A DNA stretch of 64,000 nt from Acetivibrio thermocellus ATCC 27405 (lineage in GTDB: Bacteria; Bacillota; Clostridia; Acetivibrionales; Acetivibrionaceae): the NCBI RefSeq assembly GCF_000015865.1, contig NC_009012.1, positions 1,915,081 through 1,979,080 of the forward strand. Direction: 5' to 3'. Every line of letters begins with the position of its first letter. Positions within the stretch are counted from its first letter, which is position 1. The translations under genes were made by a program, and so were the position numbers. This document shows positions 36,941 to 44,786 of the stretch, in pieces. The notes under the pieces were generated by a model that was not told where the DNA came from, made no database searches, and saw only the letters and a list, made by a program, of their open reading frames with translations.

Positions 36941-36972
36941 AAAGCAGGGATTACAGCCACCCTGCTTTTTTG
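36941..36972 (+). terminator. Terminator of the AbrB/PIN operon
   Basis: AAAGCAGGG and CCCTGCTTT form a perfect 9-bp stem with a 10-base loop and a T-tract. Outer arms AAGCAGC/GCTGCTT extend it. It may also act on the minus strand just after the small tail gene. Confidence 0.7.
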
Positions 36973-36976
36973 CTGC

Positions 36977-37168
36977 TTATATTCCATAAGGTATCACATC
37001 ATCAATGGTCAGCATACGCTTTGGTTTCGCCAGCCCTAAAAACTGCTTATGGCACTCCCATAAATCCAGCAGGTACCCAACAGGCATTAGCCATACTTCA
37101 TCCTCTGAACGATTAAGCTGGACGGTGCCGTAATATAAAAGCCGAGTGAACAATTCCTCATCGCTCAC
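36977..37168 (-). CDS. Small phage protein at the tail assembly chaperone position
   Basis: This is a 63-residue protein starting at GTG that overlaps the previous stop (GTGA). It sits where siphoviruses encode the second tail assembly chaperone (gp15/gpT-like) after the first. The sequence has a helical core (DLWECHKQFLGLAKPKRM). In many phages this frame is reached by ribosomal frameshift; here it has its own start, so the fusion is not needed. The tape measure gene follows after the inserted toxin-antitoxin pair. Confidence 0.6.
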   Translation of the reverse strand: MSDEELFTRLLYYGTVQLNRSEDEVWLMPVGYLLDLWECHKQFLGLAKPKRMLTIDDVIPYGI

Positions 37169-37548
37169 TCGGCCGGTGTGTTTTTTAAATCATCCTCACT
37201 TTCAACATTTCTTTTGGTGCCTTTGAACATCGCTTTCATGATAGCGTCTTTATATGCTGCCAGTTCCAAAGGAGATGTGAGAAGTTCCACTGTCTCTTCG
37301 GTAAGGAGTTCACGCTTATCCTGATGTTTGAGATTGTGTATCAGAATGCTCTGGTTAGCCAGCAGTGTAATCAGCCATACCACTTCGTCAAGAGCCATTT
37401 CGAAGTTCTCGGTTTTCATCAGTTTCGTGCCGAGGTTTTCAAGACCGCCGTACCTTTTTGCAATCTCCTTTGTCGCTTTAGTGGTTAGAATAAGCTGGTA
37501 TTCTTCGCCGCCGATGCTGATGTTTGCGCTTCTGTCCGTATCCTGCAT
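37165..37548 (-). CDS. Phage tail assembly chaperone (gp14-like)
   Basis: This is a 127-residue protein located between the major tail protein and the tape measure. The features DRSANISIGGEEYQLILTTKATKEIAKRYGGLENLG and a long helical C-terminal part match Gram-positive siphovirus tail assembly chaperones. It should coat the tape measure during tail polymerisation. Confidence 0.75.
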   Translation of the reverse strand: MQDTDRSANISIGGEEYQLILTTKATKEIAKRYGGLENLGTKLMKTENFEMALDEVVWLITLLANQSILIHNLKHQDKRELLTEETVELLTSPLELAAYKDAIMKAMFKGTKRNVESEDDLKNTPAE

Positions 37549-37550
37549 TA

Positions 37551-38156
37551 TTAGCTTCCTCCTCCCACAGCAAATACCGGCTCATAAACTTCCGTATACC
37601 AGCCAGCGATAGTTTCAGGCAATACACCGGGATCGTCTTCGCTGACCTCCGCCTTCCAAGGGTGCTTTCCCTGGCCATCTGGTTTGTTACGTCTCATGAC
37701 TGTCCCTTCAATGGTGGGGGTCGAAAAGGTAATGCTGTCACCTTTCGTTTGCAGATTTGTCGCCGGGATTCCGAATTTCACCCTGTAAAGCCAAAAATAC
37801 CTGTACTTGCCGTTAGCTTTCTTGGCTCTAAAGCCAATTGCAACAGGCGCGCCTCCATCCTCGCTGGTGGAAATCAGCACCTTGTTGTCATCAAGGGTGG
37901 CTCCCGTCAAAACCTCAGCAGCGTCTACTCCGATATCTGCAACACCAAGAGTCAGTGTGCCGCTTTGAAATTCCTTGACCACTTCTGCCGCCCCGTCATC
38001 GGCATAAAGCGTCGCCTCTGCCAGCTCCACAGAAAGCTCTGCCGTAATAGCCTTAGCCAGCGGAACAGGCGTGGCGTATGTCTCTTCTCCGTTTTCATTC
38101 TCAGTTATTTTGGCATAATATAACCTGTCCAGTCCGATTGTGGCCATGTTTTTCAT
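37551..38156 (-). CDS. Phage major tail tube protein (phi13 family)
   Basis: This is a 201-residue protein with MATIGLDRLYYAKITENENGEETYATP at the N-terminus, the signature of the phi13-type major tail protein. VRVKFGIPATNLQT-like and DDGAAEVVKEFQSGTLTLGV segments build the tube beta-sandwich. The ATG overlaps the upstream stop. High copy in the virion is expected. Confidence 0.88.
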   Translation of the reverse strand: MKNMATIGLDRLYYAKITENENGEETYATPVPLAKAITAELSVELAEATLYADDGAAEVVKEFQSGTLTLGVADIGVDAAEVLTGATLDDNKVLISTSEDGGAPVAIGFRAKKANGKYRYFWLYRVKFGIPATNLQTKGDSITFSTPTIEGTVMRRNKPDGQGKHPWKAEVSEDDPGVLPETIAGWYTEVYEPVFAVGGGS

Positions 38157-38497
38157 TCCTCCTTTACTTCATATTCTTTTGCCACATCAATGGCATAGTG
38201 GTGATAGCCGGTATCGTCCTCATGGCCTATATACCGCCTGTCGGTAATGGTAAAGCCTGCTTGAAGCAATGTGTTCACTATTTCGTTTTTACGGGCAGTG
38301 TAGTTTCCCTTTATAAATAAAGACAACCTTACCTCCTGGGTTTCTACCTGAGGCTGGTTGTCTGCAAAAACTTCAAATGTATCTGTCATCGGAGTAATGA
38401 CAAGGTACTCATCTGGCGGTACACCGCTAAATACCCCGGTTTCAATGGGGATACCCAAACCATCCAATAACGAGTTTAATTCTGACAATATGCTCAT
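38153..38497 (-). CDS. Phage tail completion / minor capsid protein (gp12-like)
   Basis: This is a 114-residue protein between the HK97-gp10-like gene and the tail tube gene. EYLVITPMTDTFEVFADNQP and VRLSLFIKGNYTARKNEIVNTLLQAGF match tail-terminator-like proteins that cap the tail for joining to the head. It overlaps both neighbours by four bases, which fits a tightly coupled morphogenesis operon. Confidence 0.72.
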   Translation of the reverse strand: MSILSELNSLLDGLGIPIETGVFSGVPPDEYLVITPMTDTFEVFADNQPQVETQEVRLSLFIKGNYTARKNEIVNTLLQAGFTITDRRYIGHEDDTGYHHYAIDVAKEYEVKEE

Positions 38498-38925
38498 ATA
38501 CGACCCAGCTCCTGTTCCAGTCTTGACTTCATTACTTCGATGCAGGACTTCCTTGTAGCTGATTTTGCCGGTTTCAAAAAGGGCCTTGGAGGCTGCCCGG
38601 ACTTGCCATACTCAATAATATTAGCAATCTTCGCATTGCTTTCCCCATCCTTCCTTGGTTCAGTAAAGCCGATTTTTATGTTGTGGTTTCCATCCCTGTC
38701 CTGCTTGGCAGGAGAAAGTCCCAAAGCATTTACCAATTCACCGGTTGCTCTGGACGGATATTTAGTGCCGCTCCCGATAACTGACTGAAGATTGGACTTT
38801 ACTTTTGAAAGAACCACTTCCCCGCCTGCTTCCAGCACCTTAGGTATGATTTCGTCTGTTCTTTCTCCAAGTCTGGATAACTTGAGCAAGAACTGTTCCG
38901 GCATTTTAACTTCCACCTTAGCCAC
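38494..38925 (-). CDS. HK97 gp10-family phage protein
   Basis: This is a 143-residue protein with the HK97-gp10 pattern: a helical N-terminus (PEQFLLKLSRLGERTDEIIPKVLEAGGEVV) and the region IANIIEYGKSGQPPRPFLKPA. It acts in head-tail joining or tail completion. The start is a GTG preceded by AAAGGAGGGG. Confidence 0.83.
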   Translation of the reverse strand: MAKVEVKMPEQFLLKLSRLGERTDEIIPKVLEAGGEVVLSKVKSNLQSVIGSGTKYPSRATGELVNALGLSPAKQDRDGNHNIKIGFTEPRKDGESNAKIANIIEYGKSGQPPRPFLKPAKSATRKSCIEVMKSRLEQELGRI

Positions 38926-38941
38926 GTTGCAGCCCCTCCTT

Positions 38942-39277
38942 TTATGCTTTGCTTGATTTCACCTTTTCCGCAAGCACCTCAATATACATTCCACGTCCTT
39001 TTACATCCTCAACACTTATAATGTTGTACCTGCCATCGCTGCAAACGAGTACAAGATCTGTGGTAATTTCAAGGTTAGGTATCTTACGGAAGCGGAACAG
39101 GGCAGACGCCTGCGAAAACGCCGCCCTGTTTGCCCATTTTTCACTGCCATGCCTATCTTCCTTGTATGCTCTTACCGAAGCAAGAATGACATCACCTTTT
39201 TCAGTAAAACCCTCACTATCCTTAACCGGCTTGACTGAGATAATGTCCACGAAAGTTTTCATTTTCCCAAGGCCCAT
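38942..39277 (-). CDS. Phage head-tail adaptor (stopper)
   Basis: This is a 111-residue protein with the H_T_join pattern: KTFVDIISVKPVKDSEGF, then ANRAAFSQASALFRFRKI and VCSDGRYNIISVEDVKGRGMYIEV. It plugs the connector and attaches the tail. The ATG with GGAAGGTG upstream is preferred over a TTG five codons earlier. Confidence 0.8.
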   Translation of the reverse strand: MGLGKMKTFVDIISVKPVKDSEGFTEKGDVILASVRAYKEDRHGSEKWANRAAFSQASALFRFRKIPNLEITTDLVLVCSDGRYNIISVEDVKGRGMYIEVLAEKVKSSKA

Positions 39278-39279
39278 AT

Positions 39280-39588
39280 TTACACCTTCCAATCCCGGTC
39301 AAGCCGCAGCAATAGATTAACTGTATTCCATACCTGCTGTCCTGCCTGCACACTATCCCCAAAAAAGCCAGCAGTCGAGCCATCCCTGCTTTCATAAAAA
39401 TGGCTCGACAGCATAATGACAGCCTGCTCAGTAGTAGGCGGCATGGGGTTTTCAGCATAATATCCTTCCGGCTTTTTCTGGTAACTTTCCGCATAGGCCA
39501 CTGCGGCTTTGATATACTCTTGTAAAAGTGCGTCATCTTCGCTGTGCTGCAATATGAGGTTTGCTTTAACCTTCTCCAAAAGTTCCAT
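39280..39588 (-). CDS. Phage gp6-like head-tail connector protein
   Basis: This is a 102-residue helical protein (LLQEYIKAAVAYAESYQKKP ... TTEQAVIMLSSHFYESRDG ... VNLLLRLDRDW) typical of the gp6/gp15 connector family that binds below the portal. It lies directly after the capsid gene. A longer overlapping frame (39222-39665) has no such match. Confidence 0.83.
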   Translation of the reverse strand: MELLEKVKANLILQHSEDDALLQEYIKAAVAYAESYQKKPEGYYAENPMPPTTEQAVIMLSSHFYESRDGSTAGFFGDSVQAGQQVWNTVNLLLRLDRDWKV

Positions 39589-39609
39589 GCCGCAGCACCT
39601 CCGTTTTCA

Positions 39610-40812
39610 TTAAGTTGATTTCTGCTGCAGTATCTTGACTGCTTCAGACAGTACCAGCTTGCCATCTACACGCTGGGTTGCCATGAATCCAACTTGTCCG
39701 GTCGCAGCATACAACTCATTAAGCCGCTTAAAAACCCTGCCTTGACGGTCTGCCACCCAGTAATAAGAAAAATCGCCGAATACAATCGTTTTTGCTCCGG
39801 CGGCAATGGCTGGCATAAATGCAGAAGTTTTAACTGGACGATTGAGGATAGTATCCGGTGTTCCAGCAGTTACAGAAGGCTGCCAGAGATACTGACCGTT
39901 GTTGTCTTTGAGCTTCCTTATAGCTTTAATTGTCGAATCATTCATAATGAATACAGCGTTCCTGCGGTACGGAGACTTTAGGCTGTAGAACAAGTCCATG
40001 ATCTCGTCAAGGGTAATGGCTGTTGCACTCGCCGCGGTTACTCCTATCTCGCCACCGCCGTTATCCGCCAAGATACCGGTTGGCTTGCCAGATCCGTCGC
40101 CGATAAAAAATGCTTCCTCCTCTTTTGCTCCGATTCGGCGGGCGAATTCTTTGGCTATATACTGTTCAAGGTTAAATACACTGTCGTTTAACAATTCCTC
40201 TGACACCTTGATCATAGTAGCCAGCTTATATGCGCCGATGGATACCTGTGCAAAGGAGTCATCGCTTTCGGGAATCTGGCCTTCCTCATCCACCCAGGAT
40301 GCAGTACCCTTGCTTGCCACCACAGGAATTTTCTTGTCACCGCTGGACGTGGTAATAACATTGGCAATCTGCCTAAAGATATTCTCCTCCTCCAGTGCTT
40401 CCACAAGAGTACGCTCAAAGTCGTCGGGAACAAGATATCCACCTTCGGTGTCCTCTCCAATCTGCAGCGCGTTGTGTACGTCATATTTGCGCCTGCCGCG
40501 CATCATGTTCCAGAAAGACTGCCTGTACTCATCGCTGGCACGTCCGGTTTTTTCATTGTTGCCAGATATGGAAGTGGGTTTGTCTGTAATAGGAATATTC
40601 AACGGTTTTGACAGTTCCAAATCTATGGCAGCCTGACGCTCAAGACGCTCTATTTCTTTGCCCAGCGCAATAACGTCGGCTTCCATTTTTTCATAAGTTG
40701 CGGTATCCTCCGGTGAAAGCAGTCCGTCGTTCCCGCGTTTGCTGTCGAGGAAAGCTTTAGCAGCTTCCCCTACTTTCGCGCGTTTTTCACGCAGTTCCAG
40801 TATTTTGCTCAT
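39610..40812 (-). CDS. HK97-family major capsid protein
   Basis: This is a 400-residue coat protein. The N-terminal about 100 residues are a coiled-coil delta domain (LELREKRAKVGEAAKAFLDS) removed by the protease. The HK97 fold follows, with GGYLVPDDFERTLVEALEEEN, IKVSEELLNDSVFNLEQYIAKEF and GDFSYYWVADRQGRVFKRLNE. The ATG with AGGAGG eight bases upstream is chosen over a TTG two codons upstream. Cross-linking Lys/Asn cannot be judged without a structure. Confidence 0.93.
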   Translation of the reverse strand: MSKILELREKRAKVGEAAKAFLDSKRGNDGLLSPEDTATYEKMEADVIALGKEIERLERQAAIDLELSKPLNIPITDKPTSISGNNEKTGRASDEYRQSFWNMMRGRRKYDVHNALQIGEDTEGGYLVPDDFERTLVEALEEENIFRQIANVITTSSGDKKIPVVASKGTASWVDEEGQIPESDDSFAQVSIGAYKLATMIKVSEELLNDSVFNLEQYIAKEFARRIGAKEEEAFFIGDGSGKPTGILADNGGGEIGVTAASATAITLDEIMDLFYSLKSPYRRNAVFIMNDSTIKAIRKLKDNNGQYLWQPSVTAGTPDTILNRPVKTSAFMPAIAAGAKTIVFGDFSYYWVADRQGRVFKRLNELYAATGQVGFMATQRVDGKLVLSEAVKILQQKST

Positions 40813-40862
40813 AATCAAATCCTCCTTAAGGTTTTATTTGGGGTCCCCGCTAAATCGTAGAT

Positions 40863-41591
40863 TTAGTGGGGTAAAAGTAGAAAAAGCCGCTTTTCAAGCG
40901 ACTCAATTGGTGTTCCTTTTGGTTTTTCTTTTGGTTTAAGCTTTTGCAGGATGGAATTTGTTACTGCCTGCCTGCTGAAGATCATTCCTCCTGATACTTC
41001 AAACTCGGATGGGAATGATTCATCCTCCATAAACAAGATTCCATCAGCAAAGCCAAGTTCCACCGCTTTTCTTGCGTTAAACCAGCTTTCTGCATCCATT
41101 AGGTGCGATATTTTTGCCCTGGAAAGTCCGGTTTTCAGCTCATAAGCGTTGATGATGGATTCCTTTATTTCTTCCAGCATTGCGATAGCTTTCTCCATTT
41201 CTTCTGTATCACCGATGGCTATTGTCATAGGGTTGTGAATCATCATCATGCTGACTGGTGACATAAAGACGTCACCTCCGGCCATAGCTATGACCGAAGC
41301 GGCGCTGGCTGCAATACCGTCAATCTTTACCGTCACTTTGCCTTTGTAATCCATAAGCATGTTGTAAATTTGATTAGCTGCAAATATATCTCCGCCAGGG
41401 CTGTTGATCCAGATCGTTATATCACCCTCTCCGGACAACAGCTCTGATTTGAACTGTTTGGGAGTTACTTCGTCTCCCAGCCAGCTTTCTTCAGCTATTG
41501 GGCCGTCAATATATAATGTCCGGCTGCCATCATCGTTTTGTATCCAGTTCCAGAAGCGGCGAACCGGTTTTTGTTTTTGTGATTTGTTCAA
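40863..41591 (-). CDS. Phage head maturation protease, ClpP-like
   Basis: This is a serine protease of the ClpP/S14 fold, 242 residues from a TTG start preceded by CGGAGGG with eight-base spacing inside the portal gene; an upstream ATG at 41648 is less well placed. Catalytic residues: the Ser in IAASAASVIAMAG (about 90-102) and the His in MMMIHNPMTIAIG (about 110-122), with the Asp near LSRAKISHLMDAE. WINSPGGDIFAANQIYNML is the oxyanion/handle region. It removes the capsid delta domain and the portal scaffold. Confidence 0.9.
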   Translation of the reverse strand: MNKSQKQKPVRRFWNWIQNDDGSRTLYIDGPIAEESWLGDEVTPKQFKSELLSGEGDITIWINSPGGDIFAANQIYNMLMDYKGKVTVKIDGIAASAASVIAMAGGDVFMSPVSMMMIHNPMTIAIGDTEEMEKAIAMLEEIKESIINAYELKTGLSRAKISHLMDAESWFNARKAVELGFADGILFMEDESFPSEFEVSGGMIFSRQAVTNSILQKLKPKEKPKGTPIESLEKRLFLLLPH

Positions 41592-42852
41592 CTTTTGATC
41601 CCTCCGTTTCAGCATTGTTTTTGCCTGCAAATGTACCTGCATCGGCAAGCCTGGTCATGTTACCGTTAACAAGATACAGATCTCCGCCCAACTCCGCCGG
41701 AATCCGGTTCATGTCCTCAAGCTCGCGGATATCGTTAGCAGACATCCAGCCGTTCTGGCGAGCTACAGCATAACCATTCATGCGGCTTGCATAATCACCG
41801 CGCAGAAGGCCATCTACATTGAATTTGACAAAGTATGCCCGCTTCTCTGATGGTAAAAGCAGCGCTTTTTGGAGAGCCTGTTCCCAACGCACCACCCACG
41901 GGTCAAGCGTGTATTTAACAAATTCCAGAGATTGCTGTTCGATGTTTGAAAAGCTTGACTTTTCAAGATCTCCAACCATATGGGGAGGTACTCGGAATAT
42001 CCGGGCAATTTCGTTTATCTGGAACTTTCTTGTCTCCAAAAACTGTGCCTGTTCGGGTGGAATGCCGATTGGCTGAAACTTCATTCCCTCTTCCAGGACT
42101 GCAATACGGTGAGCATTGGCACTTCCTTGATAAACAGCGTTCCAGCTTTCACGCACCTTTGCCGGATCCTTTAATACGCCGGGATGTTCCAGAACGCCAC
42201 CCGGATTTGCTCCGTTGGCAAAAAAGGATGCACCATACTCCTCACAGGCAATAGCCATGCCTATGGCATTCTTGGCCATAGCAATAGGGGAGTATCCGAT
42301 CAGTCCGTCAAAACCGAGTCCCGGGATGTGAAGAACCTCATCACTTCGTAGGTATATAAGGCCTGCTTTTGGATTAACCCTGCTCTCATCGCTGTCGCGC
42401 CGATAAGTGTAATACAGCTCTCCGTTTGGAGCCCTGTCTACCGTCATTTTGTTTGGCAAAAGGGGATAAAGCGCCAGCACTCGCCCGGAACCGTCCCTGA
42501 CAATCTGGGCATAAGCATTTCCCCATAAAAGAAGATGACTCATCAGTGTTTCTCGGAACACAAATGAAGTCATCTCAGGGTTTGGTTCGTCATGGAGCAA
42601 ATAATAGAGCGGGTGGGTCAACGCTTTTTCTTTGCCACCGTCTTCCTTGTATCGGTATACATGAAGCGGAAGCCCGGCGATGGCTTCTGCAAGTATCCTT
42701 ACACAGGCATACACTGCAGTTGTCTGCATAGCAGTCCGCTCATTGACAGCTTTTCCGCTGGATGTGCCGCCGAAGAAAAAGCTATATGCATTACCGAACA
42801 GGCTGTTTTTCGGCTTGTCCCTTGCTTTGAACAAGCGGGAAAATATTCTCAT
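41530..42852 (-). CDS. Phage portal protein, HK97 type
   Basis: This is a 440-residue portal subunit (SPP1/HK97-like phage portal). Conserved segments: TAVYACVRILAEAIAGLPLH, TSFVFRETLMSHLLLWGNAYA, GLIGYSPIAMAKNAIGMA and NEIARIFRVPPHMVGD. The start is ATGAGAATATTT with AGGAG just upstream, shorter than the longest possible frame. The 3' end overlaps the protease start, as in HK97-like phages. Confidence 0.92.
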   Translation of the reverse strand: MRIFSRLFKARDKPKNSLFGNAYSFFFGGTSSGKAVNERTAMQTTAVYACVRILAEAIAGLPLHVYRYKEDGGKEKALTHPLYYLLHDEPNPEMTSFVFRETLMSHLLLWGNAYAQIVRDGSGRVLALYPLLPNKMTVDRAPNGELYYTYRRDSDESRVNPKAGLIYLRSDEVLHIPGLGFDGLIGYSPIAMAKNAIGMAIACEEYGASFFANGANPGGVLEHPGVLKDPAKVRESWNAVYQGSANAHRIAVLEEGMKFQPIGIPPEQAQFLETRKFQINEIARIFRVPPHMVGDLEKSSFSNIEQQSLEFVKYTLDPWVVRWEQALQKALLLPSEKRAYFVKFNVDGLLRGDYASRMNGYAVARQNGWMSANDIRELEDMNRIPAELGGDLYLVNGNMTRLADAGTFAGKNNAETEGSKVEQITKTKTGSPLLELDTKR

Positions 42853-42878
42853 AAGCATCACTCCTAAAAATGGGCATG

Positions 42879-42902
42879 AAAAAAGCACCACATTTGTGGA
42901 GC
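42879..42902 (-). terminator. Intrinsic terminator after the AIPR gene
   Basis: On the minus strand GC-T-CCACA and TGTGG-T-GC form a stem around AA, followed by TTTTTTCATG. It separates the defence gene from the portal gene and helps define the moron as its own transcription unit. Confidence 0.6.
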
Positions 42903-42928
42903 TTCTTTACATTTTTATATTTTATTGA

Positions 42929-44713
42929 TTAACTTCTTATTAACTTATCCTTATTTTGTAGTAAAATATCTGTTGTTTCTTTCCGTTCAAACAATTTACG
43001 ATCCGTCAAATCTAATTCTTTTTGTGTTTCAATGAATTCAATTATTCTTAAAAAATAATCGAGACATTTCCCTGAATCATTCAAGATACGCAAAATTTGA
43101 TTGCAAGCATTGATCATTTTTTTGGCACTATGATGTTTTGGTAAGTTGTTTGTTGCCATATACTTTAAAAGCATTATGGCATGATACTTTCCTTTACGGT
43201 ATTTTTTATCAATACATTTTGTTTTTATCAGGTTTTCGAAACGAAACATGGCCAAAGAACTTGTGTAATACAATATAGGCTGGTCGTCAGGTAGAAAAAT
43301 ACGGTTTCCAATATCTTTCAATAAGCTACTATAATGACCAGCAGCGTCGTGTGGTTTATCATTGAACATTGATGATGCATTTTTTAACTGGGCACGAATA
43401 GTAACTATTCGATCTTTGGGAATCGATTCATTCCTATATTGTCCTGAACGACGTTCATAATACAAGCGTTCATCCTCAGCAGTGTATGTGCGATAGTATT
43501 CCTCCAGTGTTTTTTGGAAAGTTGATAACGCTTCTAATTGTTCTTTGGTTATACCAGTTTGATTATTTGTAGCTTTTGTAATACGGTTTTTTAAGTCCTC
43601 ATCCTTGGTTACAATAATCTTAATCGGTATAAGTAAATCATGTATTCCAAGATTATCACGGTTAAGATACAAAACATGGCTGGTTTGGCATCCATTAACT
43701 ATCTGATAGTTTGAAATTGTCATCTTATCGCTCACAAGCACAGCAGAATGAGCGACAATTGTTATTCCATTATTTAGCATGCAAAAAGCGCTATTTCTGC
43801 CTTCAACAATAGTTTCTTCAATGTCCGCATTAACATAATTATTCACTCCAAGGAAGTCCCGAATATTATCTTCAAATACTTTTTTTAGTGAACCATTTTC
43901 ATCGCATATAATTTTATAAAATTCGCAGAATGGCAGTACCCCACTATATCCATAATCTCCATTATCATCAGAAAACATCATCACATTTTTTGTAAAAACA
44001 AAAGTCGCTTCTATTTGCTCTTGTGATTTTCTATACATACGCTGTATTTCTTGGGCACCGCAAGGTATAAATTCCACAGATGAAAAAAGTGCCATGTTAT
44101 TAAGCGTATCTATATGACTATTAATTACAGCTTTCAAATTGGAATCATCATCGTTCCACTTCCCCGGAGCAATATAATAAAGTCGTATTATCGGGTTTTT
44201 GACTTTCATATAGCGAGAATTACTATAAATAAAATCCTTCATTTCTATGAAGTCTGCCATTTCCTCTGTACTGAATGTATTCTTAGCTTCATCAGAAAAA
44301 AAGACTTTAACAAAAGACAAAAAGTTACTTATCTCTGAATTATCAAAACTGTCAGATGTTTTTGCTTGTACAAATATAAATTTTACATCAAGTTTTTTAT
44401 TTTGCTTAATTAACGTTTCTATCTCATCAATACTGCACACAATAGCTCCGTTTACTTCTATCGCTATTCCATCAATACCTTGAGTAGCATTGCCAGTATG
44501 CATGTCTTGAATATCTATTTCAACCATGCCAGTTTCTGCAGATAAAGCACAGAAATTGGCAAAATGCTCGAATTGAACACTTGTTTCGTACATAGTAAAA
44601 TTATGGCTAATAGAAAATTCATCTAAAAAAGCCTGAGTTATACGATCCAAAGTTACTCCTCCGATAATAATCTTATTTGGAGGAATTATAACACGTTTTG
44701 TCAAAAAATTCAA
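42929..44713 (-). CDS. AIPR-family abortive infection protein (phage-encoded moron)
   Basis: This is a 594-residue protein with the AIPR core: EGRNSAFCMLNNGITIVA (about 304-321) and the hallmark ISNYQIVNGCQTSHVLYLN (about 333-351). AIPR proteins confer abortive infection against other phages. The N-terminal third has an IDGIAIEVNGA ... KFIFVQAK pattern (Asp81, Gln116, Lys118) that resembles a PD-(D/E)xK nuclease core. The TTG start has GAGGAGTG upstream. The gene is flanked by a terminator and an AT-rich upstream gap, sits between terminase and portal and has more AT-rich codon use. All three points indicate a horizontally acquired cargo gene. Confidence 0.8.
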   Translation of the reverse strand: MNFLTKRVIIPPNKIIIGGVTLDRITQAFLDEFSISHNFTMYETSVQFEHFANFCALSAETGMVEIDIQDMHTGNATQGIDGIAIEVNGAIVCSIDEIETLIKQNKKLDVKFIFVQAKTSDSFDNSEISNFLSFVKVFFSDEAKNTFSTEEMADFIEMKDFIYSNSRYMKVKNPIIRLYYIAPGKWNDDDSNLKAVINSHIDTLNNMALFSSVEFIPCGAQEIQRMYRKSQEQIEATFVFTKNVMMFSDDNGDYGYSGVLPFCEFYKIICDENGSLKKVFEDNIRDFLGVNNYVNADIEETIVEGRNSAFCMLNNGITIVAHSAVLVSDKMTISNYQIVNGCQTSHVLYLNRDNLGIHDLLIPIKIIVTKDEDLKNRITKATNNQTGITKEQLEALSTFQKTLEEYYRTYTAEDERLYYERRSGQYRNESIPKDRIVTIRAQLKNASSMFNDKPHDAAGHYSSLLKDIGNRIFLPDDQPILYYTSSLAMFRFENLIKTKCIDKKYRKGKYHAIMLLKYMATNNLPKHHSAKKMINACNQILRILNDSGKCLDYFLRIIEFIETQKELDLTDRKLFERKETTDILLQNKDKLIRS

Positions 44714-44786
44714 TTACTTCACTCCTCGAGTGTTTTTTAATTAAGGACTTATATAAGATATTATGCTCACTTATGATATATTTTGT

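Noticed and set aside
36977-37548. Programmed -1 frameshift between the two tail chaperone genes
   Set aside because: The second gene has its own GTG start overlapping the first stop, and I see no slippery heptamer at the junction, so coupling by overlap is the simpler reading.
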